64,000 nucleotides of DNA. It comes from Mesomycoplasma ovipneumoniae SC01. Its GTDB lineage: Bacteria > Bacillota_I > Bacilli_A > Mycoplasmatales > Metamycoplasmataceae. This document shows positions 1-11,936 of the stretch, one piece after another; positions within the stretch are counted from its first letter, which is position 1; each line of letters opens with the position of its first letter. The position numbers and the translations under genes were made by a program. Where the stretch lies: contig NZ_AFHO01000008.1 of the NCBI RefSeq assembly GCF_000218525.1, forward strand, positions 28,419-92,418, read 5' to 3'. A model generated the notes under the pieces. The model saw nothing but the letters and a program-made list of their open reading frames with translations, did no database searches and had not been told where the DNA came from.

Positions 1-395
1 TTTCAATTCAAGCCCAAATAATCAACATTTTTAAAGATTTAAAGGAAAAATACAACTTAACAATATTTTTCATTTCCCATGATCTTCGAATGGTCGAATA
101 CATTTCAGACCGAATTGCTGTTGTTTATCGAGGTCGGATTTTAGAAATCGGCCCAACAAAAGAAATAACCCAAAAATTTTTACACCCTTATACAAAATCA
201 TTGATTGAATCAATCCCAACAATTGAATCAAAAGGAGAATCACTTGCTGGATTTATTTATGATCCAAAAATGCATAACTATTCAGAATCAAACCAACCTG
301 AGTGGATTGATTTAGGAAACAACCATTATATTTTAGCCACTTTTTCTGAAGTAAAACGTTGGAAATTAGGAGACTATAATTATGAAAAAAACTAG
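1..395 (+). CDS. oppF: OppF, oligopeptide ABC transporter ATPase (C-terminal part)
   Basis: This is the 3' end of an ATP-binding subunit that powers peptide import, on the cytoplasmic face of the membrane; the gene begins before the window. The readable part starts at base 3 with SIQAQI, the segment just after the Walker B/D-loop of Opp/Dpp ATPases. It is followed by the H-loop FISHD and the stretch DRIAVVYRGRILEIG, then the C-terminal HPYTKSLIESIP tail that marks the OppD/OppF subfamily. The stop TAG is at 393-395 and overlaps the next gene by 14 bases, so the two are probably translationally coupled. OppF rather than OppD is inferred from its terminal place before the surface-protein genes. 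Confidence 0.85.
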   Translation, partial: SIQAQIINIFKDLKEKYNLTIFFISHDLRMVEYISDRIAVVYRGRILEIGPTKEITQKFLHPYTKSLIESIPTIESKGESLAGFIYDPKMHNYSESNQPEWIDLGNNHYILATFSEVKRWKLGDYNYEKN

Positions 396-3300
396 TATTT
401 TAATCAGTTATTTGCTCGCTGGCGGCGGACTTGCGGCAACGGCCGGCGGAATTATCGGCGGAATTAAACTTTATGCAAACAATAACGAACTTGGAGTTTA
501 CAATCTTGATGTTGCCTCAGACAATATTAATGAAATTAAACAAGATGAGTTAGTTTATGCTAATTTTTTGAATGCCCAAGGTGAAAAAATTGCTACTTTT
601 GCACCTTTAGAAGACAATAAAGACGGCAAATACGGTATTTTTTTAAATTCAAATATTAAATCTGAAAAAAGAATTTTTTCAGAATCAGAATTTGCAGATT
701 GATTTGCCCAAACATATAACCGTCAAACTCCAATTTTTGAACTCCAATTAGGAGTTATGAAATTTGTTAATGAGTATTGGGATGCTATTTCACCTTCAGA
801 GTTTTTTGAATATGCAAAATGATTCAATAAAAATGTTTCCTGAGGCCCTGATGCTTTAACATTACAACATTTTGCACTAAAAAAAGGGGTAACACGGTCA
901 GGTAATAACTTATTATTAGGTCAACACTCTGCTGTTAGAAAAGAAGAAGCAAAAATAGAATTTTATCCTGATTCATTTTTTGGTTCATTTCCAATTTATT
1001 CAGAAATAGCTGGAAAAGGTAATGGACTTGATAATTTAACTTACAAAATTTTTCATGATGCAATTTCAAAAGAATCGCTTGATGAATATTTTAGAACAAT
1101 TCCACAACAACAAGTTTTAGCAAATTATGACAAATCCAAAGTTATTGCTGGAATTCCAGCCACTGATCTTGTTAAAAATGAGACAATTTATCTTTATGAT
1201 TTAGTTAAAATTTTAAAAAATTCATTCGCTGAAGATCAAGAAATTTTAGCTAAATTAGAAAAAATTAAAGAGCCAGAGAATTTTTTGGTTTTTAATAATG
1301 CAGGCCAAACAATTGAGGATGTACAGAAAAAATTTGAACTCGCAATTCTCATGTTTGCGCATGAAAAGGAAATTCAGTTACCTAAAAATTATAGCTTCAA
1401 ATTTCCCGAAGATTTTAAAAAAACTTATAAAATACGTGATATTTTAAATACAATTAGGTCTGATTTGAAAAATGATGACAATAATGTACCGCGCGGAGTT
1501 CTTTCTTTAGACCTTGAAGGTCTTGAGCCTGATCCAATCTCTGAAGACCAAAAAACTCCTGCTAATGGTAAAAGAACAACTGATTTTATACTAACCCAAA
1601 ATGTAAATCCTGATATTTCAACACTTATTGCTGCTGAGTTAGCTACAAAAATTTCCGAAAAAGTTAATGAAATTGTTAAAAACGGATTTTATGACCTATA
1701 TAATATAAATCACCCAGTTGGGAAAACAATTGGTATTTATCAAAAAAGCCCTGAAAATAGGCTATTCTTTCCACTTGGATCTGGTACTGAAAGTCCTTCA
1801 ATTGAGGCGCAAAACGAATTTTTGGCTGAATTTGATGCTAGTTTGTGATCATCATACCAAATTAAGTCAGTCAAAAAATTATCAAATCATGAATTAGAAG
1901 TTGAACTAACAGATCCAAAAGACCCTGAAGGTTCAACAAAAACAATCAAATTTAATCTAGACCCATCAAGCCCAAATTATGCTCAAAGTCTTGAAGAATT
2001 TGATAGTTTTAAAATTGCTGTTGACTGAAAAAACCGGGCAATTCCAAAGGTTATTCAGGAAATAGAAACTCTAAAAGACGGACAAACAGTAAAAGTTTAT
2101 CAACTTTATGGTGAAATTTTTGATGGACTAATTGATAAAGTTTTAAAACATAAATCAACAAATGGCGAAAATCTTGTTGGTACTTATGTTGATTCTGAAG
2201 TTGACCCAAACACAGGACTAAAAAAATATACCACAAAACATGGCGAATTTATTGGTTATTCACATTCATCAAGAATTCCTTATATTGCACTTTTAAAAGC
2301 ATCTTCACCATTTTTTAAAACAACTGGAATTAACTATTTAAAATATGTTGGCGCTCATGAATATGGACACCATCAAACTCTAAATTATGCCCAAGACAAT
2401 TCTGATCCAGATTTAAACGTTGTTTTGAATGCTCTTTCGACAAATACCGGAATAAGTTTACAGTCTTTCTATAATTTTGATGTTCTTCAACAATATCTTA
2501 ATGCAAGATCTTCTGGCCTAAGTTTGCGAAAAGCAACTCCAAGTTTGAACCCCGAAGATAAAGGAATTTATCCAAATTTTAGCTTTGACAGCGAAAATAA
2601 CTTTGAGGATGAATCTGAAATTTTTGGCGCCAAAGAAAATCAAGATCTTGATAAGTTAATTTCTAAAAAATCTCGTAGATTCCTACAAACTATTGATGGG
2701 CTTAAAACTGCTGCAGATATTCGAAAACTAAAATTATATGATCTTTTTCTTCTAAACTCAATTGATCCAGATTCAGGGACAATAAATCCTGGAATTTCAG
2801 GTGCTTCTAAATTCTTCCGAAATAGAAATTCAACTTCGCAAGAATTTACTGAAGATGAATCAAATCAAGAGGCTAAAAACCAAAATGGATTTATAAATTC
2901 TAACGATATTCAAGGCATTTTTGCTAATTCATTAACTGATGGAGCTGGAAATAAAATCCAATTTGACGCACAAGGTAAAATCCATGTCGCTGATTTTGAG
3001 CCAAGTTCTGACCGAAGAACTTTTAAAAATTTAAAAGTTCACTTATTTTACGAAAATGGTAAGCCAGTAATTGATCCTTTAACTTTCAAAAATCCTGAAA
3101 GTCTCGGTGAATTACAGGCAAAAATCCGTGAAATTCAGAATAATTTTGAGGCTAACATAGTTAAAAACTTTCGCGATAATGGGTGAGATTCAAGTGCTCA
3201 ATCATTTACTAGATTTTCACCTTCAAGTCCAGCTTTTGAAAAAACACTTGATTCAATTTTGCACAACCCCGTTGAAAATCAAGCATTTTTTGGCACAATT

Positions 3301-6300
3301 ATCGGTGAAAACCCTCAAAATTTAAAAGCCAGTGTTGAAATTCCAGATTCAGTTTTTGACTTGTCAAAATTTTTGGTAGAAATTCAACTTTTGCCTAACA
3401 TTCCCGATAGTGTGGCGAATTTAGCAAGGGAATTATTAGATAAAGAAAGAACTGCCGGCTTTAAATTCCTTGATTTTTTCAAATTATTCAAGGGAGTTCA
3501 ACCTGATTCCTCTAATAATGAAATTTCCCAAGCTTTTGAACAATTCAGAACAACACTTAATTTACAAAACCAACTTCAACCGATTCTTAACTCAATGCTT
3601 AACGTTTCTAGCAAAAAAGATTCAGATTTACATGCAAATTTAAGCAACATTTCGAGTTTTAAAGACTCACTTTTTTCAAAAATACCCCAAATAGTCTCAC
3701 TTCTTGAAAGGCTATACACTATTTATTTCCAAACCTTAGTTGAGGCATTTTCAAAAAACGGTACAAGTTCTGGTTCGGCAGCAGGAGCAGGAATTTTAAC
3801 TAGACTCTTTACTTTAAGACTTAATTCTGAACTATATAAAAATTTAGATAAAATTATAAAATTCACCGACCAAAGTGGGCAAAGTATTTCTCCTATACAG
3901 TTGTTTGTAACATTAGAAAATTTTAATGATTTACCACAAACACAACAAAATAATCTTAGTATTTTAACTAATGGTCCGATTTTTGCTAGTTCATATTTTG
4001 GAAAAATCATTTCAGTAAATGGAAATCAATACTATCAAAATCCAAAATATGACTTTTATACCGGTGTTCAAACTCAAACTAAAATTGATAATGTTCTTGA
4101 TCAAAGCGAATTTGACCATACAAAACAATTATCAGAACGTTGGACTTCACCTCTTGGAAATCTTTTAAAATTTTCACAAGTGACTGCTCAAAAGCCACTT
4201 TTTGGAATTGCTGAAGATTTTAAATTTAATGTTTCAGGTACAACAATTGATAAATCCAAAATTTACCTCGATGCATGAGATAAAACTGTTTTTGGTTTTG
4301 ATTATGAAAATAACTATTTTGCATATCAAAACGAAAATAAGCAAACAGAATTTACATCAATTTCAGATTTTATAGAATTTATTTCAATTGATCCATTTGC
4401 GCTTAGAATTTCAAAAATTAACGGTGAATTTGTTAGAAATTGAGATTTTGACTATGTTAATTCCAAGTTTGACCTTTATAAATATAGTTTTGATAATTTG
4501 TCCAAAAATTTCAAATTAAAACAAAATCAGACTCAAACCCCCGCGCCTAAATGAACTAAAAGCGAAAAATTTGACTCAAAAATTGAACAATTAATTTCAA
4601 TTTTTGATATTTCTCAAGAAGAATTACAACAAAATTTGCAAAAATTTGCTAACGATTTAATGGAAGCCTTTGAGCAATCAACTCTAAACTTGTTAATCAA
4701 AAATACAAAAATAGATAACAAAAATATTGATCACCTATTTTTATCATCTGTTGGTTTTATGGGATTTAAAAATTTTGCCCGAAAAACACGAGCAACTTTA
4801 CCGTCAACAAAATTTGGGAAACTAACAAATTTTGATAGAATTGAAATTAGAGGGGTTGATTTTGCAGGTTTTGATGAAACAAATTCTTTGGTTTTAGATG
4901 AAGAATCTTTCGTTGACTCAGATTTAAATAACTCTGAAAACTCAGAAGTATTTAGATGAATCAAAGGCTTTTTGGAACAAAAAAATATTGAAGCTACCAA
5001 CCTTGATTTGTTTAAATTGCAATATTTAGTAGGGACAAAAACCGTTGTTGACTACACAATTGATGGCTTATTCCAACGATTCCAACGAATGAATACAGAT
5101 CTTGAACTGTCATGACTTCGGTCAAAAAATTCAGCTAGATTTGAGACAAAACCTGACGATTTTTTCAGTAATTATGTCTATAATTTTCCCGAATCTTTAA
5201 CAAGAGACTATGTTCAAATTCATTATTCTCCAAGTGACGAAACGCTTGATAATATTATGCCAGGTTATAAAAATATCTCTGAATCTAATACTGGAAATGA
5301 GTATTTTGTTGACGCAATTTATACGAGAAAATGGATTAAAAATTTCATTCCCGCTTTTGACATCGCCCAGGCATACTCTCAAACTTTAATTAGTCCATTT
5401 ACTAACTATTTTTTGACTAACTATGTAACTTCAAAAAATTCTGAAAATTTAAATACTTTATACCAAAACCTAACACAAAGTTTCAAAAAAGCACAAGAAA
5501 AACAACTTTATGATCAAGTTCTTGAGTTTAGTCAGCAAGAAAAGGCCGAAATTGAAAAAATCCAAAGTGAAGAACTACCTGAAAAATTCATTGATAAAAC
5601 CTTAAAAAACATCGAAAATCAAGGAAGAATTCAGGAAGTTAATGCCAAAATTAAAAGCCAAAAAGATGATATTTTTGCTCAAACTTCAATTGAATTATCT
5701 CGAGTACTTTCAGCTTACAAAGGTGAACTTGGCGATTCACAAACATTTAGTAGAGCAAATATTCAACCGGTTGTTGGAAATCTTCGTTGAAGAAATGGCT
5801 ATATAAATCAAAATGTTTCTACAAATAATGGATTTTTTAAAGATCGCTTCCAAAGAAAAGTGCTAAATTGAGAATTGTATGATGACAATTTGGAACCTGT
5901 TGAGGATAATACAATTCGAATGACTAACCTAAAAGGTGAAAAAGTAACAAACAGACCAGAAGCCTTTTGGTATTATTCTCTCAAAACTCAAGGTGTTGGC
6001 CAAAGATCGCTTTCAGGAATTTGGCGTGATTCTAAACAAGATAAAGTTGCCTTTTGAGGTTTTCTAAAAAATGAAGATGCCCAAAAAGCTAAATATTTAA
6101 CTCTTGAAGATGAACAAACAGCCCAAAAATTCTATATCAAATTAGTGAGTGATTCTACAAATAACATTTTTTATCTAAAAAAACAAGCTGATTTATCAAC
6201 AAAATGGACGCTAAAAGACGAAGGATATAGCTCTTGAATTTCATCTTGGTCAATTATTGGTGAGTTCAAAAATGCACTTCTTAGACCAGGAATTGACGGT

Positions 6301-6477
6301 CTAAAAAGATTTAGAATTTACTTTTCAGATGAAAACAGGCAAGAAATTAAAGACTTATTTACATTAGGAAATTCAAAATATCTTGCTGAAAACGGTAAAA
6401 ACTTCAATTTAGCCCCAACATATATTGAACAAAAATCAAATCAATCATTCCTTGTAATCAGACCTCAATTTAAATAG
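382..6477 (+). CDS. PDxFFG-family giant membrane-anchored protein with HEYGH motif
   Basis: A 2031-residue protein, read with TGA as Trp. The N-terminus (MKKTSILISYLLAGGGLAA) has a short basic stretch and a hydrophobic segment (about residues 5-30), so it is probably anchored in the membrane with the rest outside. PDSFFG at residues 196-201 is the signature of the PDxFFG family of mycoplasma proteins of unknown function. Residues 659-664 read HEYGHH, a perfect HExxH zinc-metalloprotease core preceded by hydrophobic residues. The rest is charged and low in recognisable domains. The start overlaps oppF by 14 bases and the OppA-like lipoprotein follows 8 bases later, so it sits inside a peptide-transport operon. 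Role in peptide generation or substrate binding is inference. Confidence 0.85.
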
Positions 6478-6485
6478 GAGCTAAT

Positions 6486-9164
6486 ATGAATAAATTTAAA
6501 AAGTTACTGATTTTAAACACTTTTGTTGCAATACCCACATTTACTTTGCTCTCATGTGCTTCTGCTCTTGAAAGAAATCGGGAGGAATTTGACTTTGGAG
6601 TTTCAACAACAACAATTAACACTCTAAATTATGTAAAGAATAATTCTTCACACCAAATTCTCAATTCTTTAGTTGAATCTTTTGTAAAACCAGGTCCATC
6701 TGCTTCAAATTCATACGGAGCAAAGCTAAATTTGCCTTCAATTACCTTTGAACTTTATAGCACAAATCTTCAAAGTGCATCTGCAGATCAAATTCTTCAA
6801 ACTCCAGCAAGCATTAGTGCTGATGGTTCTTCTTATCCAATTAGCGATTTTTCTTTGGCACTTGGGTCAATAGCTCCTTCAAGTGGTGGCTCAAAATCTT
6901 TTATTGGAATTCAAAACGCTTCTCAATCAATCGTTTCGACCTCAATTTTTTTGAATAAAGGTGCTTCAAAATGGTCAAATAATCAACCTGTTATTGCCCA
7001 AAATTTTATTGACTACATTTTATATGTACTAAATATTAATGTCGCTTCACCTAATTTAGTTAAAGTTCTTTCAACAAATATTAAAAATGCCCAGCGAATG
7101 ATCTCGCTACAACAAGATTATGTCTCAAAATTTGCTAATCCTTATCTAAATCCCTTTGGTCAAAAAAGGTACATAAAAGACGAAAAAACTGGTAAAGTTA
7201 GTCTTGATTTTGACCAAAAAGTTTTTGAATCACAAAACCCAGGCGATGAAGAATATGTTGCTCAATTCAGAGAAGAGGCGCGAAACTTTGGAATGTACAC
7301 AGGTCAAATTTTTGAACAAATGACCAATAAAGAAGCTGTTGAATTAGTTCAAGCTAACTTGTCTTTAAATCCCGATTTTAGTGCTAATTCAACTGAAATT
7401 AATGTTGTCGAAAATGGGCAAAGATCTGTAATTAAATTAACCAAAAACCCATTTTTAGACCCTTCACAAATTTTTGATGGTCCTAATTTAACTCCAAGAT
7501 ATGATTTTTTGCCTGGGGATGAATATGGACTTAGAATTCAATTTGAAGACTCAGCGGCAAAAAAATTCATTAACTTGTACAGACAGATCGTTTATCCTGA
7601 TATATTTTTCCCGATAAACCGTGAATTTGTTGAGATTCATGCTGGTGGAATTAATAATTTTGGTACCGATTTATCTAAATTTTTAACTAACGGACCTTTT
7701 GATATTTCTGAACTTAATTTAGGTTCTCAAGGTTCAATGATTCTAACAAAAAAACAAAGTTATTATTCATCAGATAAAACTGTTCCTAATAAAATTAAAG
7801 TCTTTTTTGCCGAACAACCTGAACTTTTATCTTCACTTTTCCTTGATGGTTATATTGCAAAAACTAAAATTCCTTCAACATTTCAGTCCAAATTCTGATC
7901 AGAAGAAAAAACAAGAAAATACATGGAAAAACAAACTGGATATGGGACAATCGGAATTCAAGTTAATTTGGACAATGTCAAAAAAGGAAAATCTTACCTT
8001 CAAGATTCAGATCTTCGAAAAGTTATTTTTTATGGAATAAATCGGATTGATTTACTTAATTTATACGGTCTTGACCACTCTTTTCCACAGACAACTTGAA
8101 CTAATTTTGACAGTATTTTAACAGCTCGAGGATATCCCTTAGAGACCTTTTTAGAAAACAGAAATTACCGTTCAGAACTTTTAGACTCAAACGGAAAACA
8201 AATTGAATTTCCAGTTTTAGCCCAAAATTATGGCTCACATTTAGCAAAAGGAGTTTGATTTGAATCTGTGCCACGAGTTGATACTTCTTATAGTCCGCAA
8301 GCTGCAAATTTTTTCCTTGAAAGATTCAAAAAAAATAATCCGACCGTTAGAAAAGTTAAATTGAGTTTCATTTATAAAGATGATGCCGAAGAAAAAGTTG
8401 CTATCGGTCTGCAGGATATTTTAGCCCGAAATACGAATAATTTTATCGAAATTGACCCTATTAGACTTCCTGATGGAATTTACCAACAAAGACTTTCAAC
8501 TGGTGACTTTGATTTAACAATGAAAAACTTTGACTTTTTCAATATCGGTGGTTCTCAACCTCATTCATATATAAAAGCGTTTTTCAACACAGATGAAATT
8601 TCACCTAGTGATAATAAATTCTCAGGACTTGAATCAAATCCAGCCTCTTCAATGACTTATTGAAAAATGTGAAATGAAATTTCACCTGAGCAAAGGGCTG
8701 AAATTGCTAAAAGACTCGAAATTTCTGACATTTTTTTAAAGAAATTTGAAGAATTAATTACCCGAAAATTGAAAGTTGACGCCCAAGGAAACACTGTTTT
8801 TAAACAAGTCTACCTTGATGTAGATCAAAAAATTCCTGCCACTGATTATAATAATAAACCAATTTTAGTTCCAGAATTCTCTGAGTCATTAGATGAATAT
8901 AACAACAGAATTGATTCATTCTTTAATGCAATTTTTACTCCTCAGGAAAGACGTGAAGGTTGAACTCAGAATAGAGTTTTTGAATTTGTGTTGGTTTTTG
9001 AAAAAATAATTCGTGAATTTTCGCCAATTATTCCAATTATGGAGGTTGATACTTTTTGAACTATCAACCGAATTAGGGCCGGATCAGGTAATTCATTCCA
9101 GTTTGCTTTTGACGTTGAGAATATTAAGGTCAATTTTGTAACTCCTGAAGATGGTAAGGATTAA
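6486..9164 (+). CDS. OppA-like substrate-binding lipoprotein
   Basis: An 892-residue predicted lipoprotein. The signal peptide is MNKFKKLLILNTFVAIPTFTLLSC with the lipid-modified Cys at residue 24. The body has features of the SBP_bac_5 (OppA/DppA) family: an SKWSNNQPVIAQNFIDYIL segment like the family's 'W.DG.PVTA.D' region, and a later GPFDISELNLGSQGSMILTK followed by a Y-rich turn. It is longer than bacterial OppA (about 540) but typical for mycoplasmas. The SD TAGGAG lies directly upstream. Gene order oppF, PDxFFG, OppA-like suggests one operon supplying peptides to an organism that cannot make amino acids. Assignment as a peptide binder is likely; the ligand is not known. Confidence 0.8.
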
Positions 9165-9175
9165 AATTTGCAATT

Positions 9176-9268
9176 TTTAATCTAATTTAATTTTCAAATA
9201 AGTTAAAAAATAAATAAAATACCAGTAATTTCTGGTATAGTATTTATTATTTAAAAAATGTGGTAGAT
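9176..9268 (+). repeat. Left flanking direct repeat of element copy 1 (duplicated asnS promoter region)
   Basis: About 90 bases that recur on the far side of the element at 9841-9930, directly upstream of asnS. Both contain the inverted repeat ATACCAG-N6-CTGGTAT running into a -10 box. In this copy the -10 is TATAGT, in the asnS-proximal copy TATAAT. It looks like the old upstream flank duplicated when the element inserted. Confidence 0.7.
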
Positions 9269-9414
9269 ACCTGAGTCTGACAGTTTGATGACAAAAATTC
9301 ACTTTTTAGTGAAATTAAATATGCAAAAATACCCGTAAATACGGTTTTTTTGACTTAAAATCTTAATTTTTATTATTTTGAAATTAACCCTTTGTAAAAA
9401 AAAAAAAAAAATGC

Positions 9415-9442
9415 TTGGTCAAAAATAAAATTCTGTTATAAT
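9415..9442 (+). promoter_or_regulatory. Promoter inside element copy 1
   Basis: TTGGTC at 9415-9420 and TATAAT at 9437-9442 with a 16-base spacer, preceded by a 16-base A tract that could act as an UP element. The same boxes and the same 16-base spacing occur in all six copies although the spacer sequence varies. Confidence 0.7.
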
Positions 9443-9448
9443 TGAGGC

Positions 9449-9608
9449 ACTAAGAATGAATTAATAAATTTGATATTGAATTAAGGGGGAATTAGTTATG
9501 TTTTTTGTCTAAAAAATCAGACAGTGCGAATTTTCCATTATGTTATTAAATATGATGGGATGCCTTAAATTTGACCGTTTAGAAATCTATAAATTTAAGG
9601 CTTTTTTT
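9449..9608 (+). ncRNA. Putative small RNA of element copy 1, with MFFV mini-ORF
   Basis: Predicted transcript from about 7 bases after the -10 to a factor-independent terminator. It contains an SD (AAGGGGGA, 9483-9490) and ATG TTT TTT GTC TAA (9498-9512). The terminator has 11-bp arms GCCTTAAATTT (9562-9572) and AAATTTAAGGC (9591-9601), then seven T. No gene follows within the transcript, so a regulatory RNA or a micropeptide mRNA is more likely than a leader. Start site and function are inferred. Confidence 0.55.
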
Positions 9609-9840
9609 ATTGTTCTTTCAAAACTTCATATATTTTTTTAGGCTCAATGTAAATAAAAACGAGTTTTCTATTTGCATTGAGTTTAAATAGTAGTTGAATT
9701 TTTCTTTCATGAGTGTTAGATTTAAAATTTAGTGTTTTTGCCTTGATAGTTATTTTTCCTGAGTTTGCTAAAAAAGTTAAAAAAGCTTCCAAAACCGGAA
9801 AGTTTTTTAAGATTATCTCATCAAACTGGAAACTCGGGAT

Positions 9841-9930
9841 TTTAGTCTAATTTTTATAGAAGTTAAAAAAATAAATAAAATACCAGTATTTTCTGGTATA
9901 ATATTTAATATTTGAAAAATGGGGTAAATA
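9841..9930 (+). promoter_or_regulatory. asnS promoter with palindrome; right flanking direct repeat of copy 1
   Basis: Second copy of the 9176-9268 repeat. The palindrome ATACCAG (9880-9886) / CTGGTAT (9893-9899) overlaps the -10 TATAAT at 9897-9902, so a dimeric repressor bound there would block asnS transcription. The asnS ATG follows at 9933 with GGGGT as a weak SD. No regulator is identifiable; an RNA hairpin role is also possible. Confidence 0.55.
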
Positions 9931-9932
9931 AA

Positions 9933-11282
9933 ATGTCGGTATCAATTAATGAAATTTTTATACATCCTGAGTTGTATGATCAGAAGAAAATTACAGTTCA
10001 AGGTTGAATTACAAATATTCGCGGTAATCTAAAAATAATGTTCGTCGAACTAAATGATGGTTCGTCATTTAAAAATTTACAATGTGTTCTTAAGAGTGAT
10101 AATATTGACTTTACAAAAGTAGAAAATTTAGCAATTGGTGAAGCTATTGAAATTAGTGGCGTTTTTTCAAGCACTCCTGAACGCCAACAAAATGGTGAGG
10201 TTTTAGTTGAGGATTTAGAGGCCAAAGGCCGCAATTATAACAATAATTTTCCGATTCAAAATCAAGAAATTTCCTTGGAAGTTTTAAGACAAATTCCACA
10301 TTTTCGTCACCGAACTCGACTTTTTCGTGCGATAATGAGATTAAGATCTTCACTTTTTTATGAAATTCATAAATTTTTTCGTCGTCAAGGATTTGTTAAT
10401 TTTTCAGCACCAATTTTAACCTCAAACGATGGTGAAGGTGCTGGTGAAACTTTTATTGTTGACGATGAGCAAAAAGACTTTTTTAACAAAAAAACAACTT
10501 TAGGCGTTACAGGTCAACTTCATGCTGAAGCCTATGCTCTTGGTTTTAAAAAAGTCTACACTTTTGCCCCTACATTTCGCGCTGAGCGATCAAATACTAG
10601 AAAACATGCTGCCGAATTTTGGATGATTGAACCTGAAGTGGCATTTTTTGATCTTGAACAAATTATTGAATTAGCGACAAAATTGCTTCAAAAAGTAATA
10701 AAATCTGTAATAATTCGCAACAAAGATGAATTTGCATTTCTAGAAAAAGTTGGTGATAAAAACCTTCGCCGACGTTTAATTCAATTTTGTGATTCTCAAG
10801 TAGCACAAGTAACTTACGAACAGGCAATTAAATTACTTTCTGATCACAAAGATCAATTCGAGGAAAAAAACTTGTTTTTTGGTGCTGATTTAAAAACTGA
10901 GCATGAACGGTTTTTATGTGAACAAATTTTTCGCGCCCCTGTTGTTGTAATTAATTATCCAAAATCTCTAAAAGCATTTTACATGCACCAGAACGATGAT
11001 GGCCAAACTGTAGCAGCTTTTGATCTTTTAGTTCCAGGAATTGGCGAGTTAATAGGCGGTTCCCAACGTGAAGTTCGTTATGAAAAACTACACGAAAGAA
11101 TTAACGAATTGAACATGAAAGTTGAGGATTTTCAATGATACCTTGATTTGCGTAAATTTGGTAACCCGGGCTCAAGTGGTTTTGGCCTTGGTTTTGAAAG
11201 ATTGCTAATGTTTGTTACTGGAATTGATAACATTCGCGATGTAATACCTTTCCCAAGAACAAATAAAAATATTTTAATGTAA
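9933..11282 (+). CDS. asnS: Asparagine--tRNA ligase
   Basis: A class IIb aminoacyl-tRNA synthetase of 449 residues that charges tRNA-Asn in the cytoplasm. The N-terminal OB-fold is seen as ITVQGWITNIRG...FVELNDGSS. Motif 2 is around residue 210 ([20 protein letters not shown], the AsnRS-type FRAE..NT..H), and motif 3 is near the C-terminus ([15 protein letters not shown]). The ATG at 9933 gives the normal length. TGA is used for Trp, for example in the OB-fold. Its upstream region has a palindromic promoter that is duplicated around an inserted repeat element. The RDD-protein gene follows after 10 bases and is probably cotranscribed. Confidence 0.95.
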
Positions 11283-11292
11283 GAGGATAAAA

Positions 11293-11934
11293 TTGAAAAT
11301 TGATTTTGTAAAAGCAGGTTTTTGAAGACGTTTATTTGCAGGATTAATTGATTTTGTATTTCTTTTTCTTACTTTTTTAGTATTTTTTTACCTATTTTTA
11401 GTATTAACCGAATGGTCAAAAATAAAATTTTATCTTTGAATTCTAAGTGTTTTTTTATTTGTAATTTTTTATCGCATTTTTTTAATTATTTTTTTAAAGC
11501 AAACAATTGGACTTTTTTTAACAAAAACTAAAGTTGTTTTTTTCGATGAAAACCTTAATTTTTTAAAAAAATTCTGAATTTTACTAAAAAGGGAAGCATT
11601 TTTAAGTCTTAATTGAATATTTTCGCTTTTATTTTCCTCAATTATTTTAGATCTGAGTTTCGGAATTGATCTTAACTTTTTCCAAACTTTTAAAAATTCA
11701 AGCCAAAATTTAACTTTTTTTCAACAAGTTAGCTTAAGTTTTCCCGCTTTATTTTCAAAAATTAACTTTTTCTTCTTAATTGTAAACAACCTCTCAATTT
11801 TAGGTTCAAAAAAATTAACAATTATTGATTCTTTTTCTAAAACAACTATTTGCTTGAAACAAACGCCTATAAAAGCGGATTATTTAAGATCAATTCATGC
11901 AAATTTTAGTCCAATTCATTGGGAGGTTAATTAA
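11293..11934 (+). CDS. RDD-family membrane protein
   Basis: 213 residues, probably started by TTG at 11293, which has the SD AAGAGG six bases upstream; no ATG fits. The N-terminus (DFVKAGFWRRLFAGLIDFVF) matches the opening of RDD proteins, with the conserved Arg and an Asp inside the first membrane helix. Further hydrophobic segments lie at about residues 40-65 and 95-120, then near 155. RDD proteins are small integral membrane proteins of mostly unknown role; some are linked to ion or metabolite transport. It lies tightly between asnS and the helicase (2-base gap), so it is part of that operon. Confidence 0.65.
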
Positions 11935-11936
11935 TC

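Larger units (their letters stand above)
9270..9839 (+). mobile_element. Dispersed inverted-repeat element, copy 1
   Basis: The gene-free stretch 9165-9932 is mostly this element. The left end reads CCTGAGTCTGACAGTTTGAT and the right end is its approximate inverse (complement CCCGAGTTTCCAGTTTGATG). Inside are an A16 tract at 9396-9411, a promoter, an SD, a mini reading frame and a terminator (listed separately). A second hairpin follows (arms CTCAATGTAAA and TTTGCATTGAG around an AAAACGAGTTTT core, 9640-9681). The last third differs from copies 3 and 5 and contains an internal partial end (CCTGAGTTTGC near 9757), which suggests nesting or recombination between copies. Confidence 0.75.

Noticed and set aside
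3723..4010. Minus-strand open frame inside the PDxFFG gene
   Set aside because: Antisense shadow of a long conserved gene, no SD and no recognisable motif; similar antisense frames across the window were dropped for the same reason.
382..6477. Apparent chain of seven broken open reading frames
   Set aside because: All breaks are TGA codons in one frame; with UGA as Trp the frame is continuous. The same applies to most long genes here, so none is called a pseudogene.
9396..9411. A tract as an assembly artefact
   Set aside because: It occurs at the same place in six copies with similar but unequal lengths, so it is a real feature; exact counts may still carry sequencing error.
9437..9512. The MFFV mini-ORF as an attenuator leader peptide
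   Set aside because: The terminator is followed by the element end, not by a coherent downstream gene; the neighbour differs at each copy and is often convergent.
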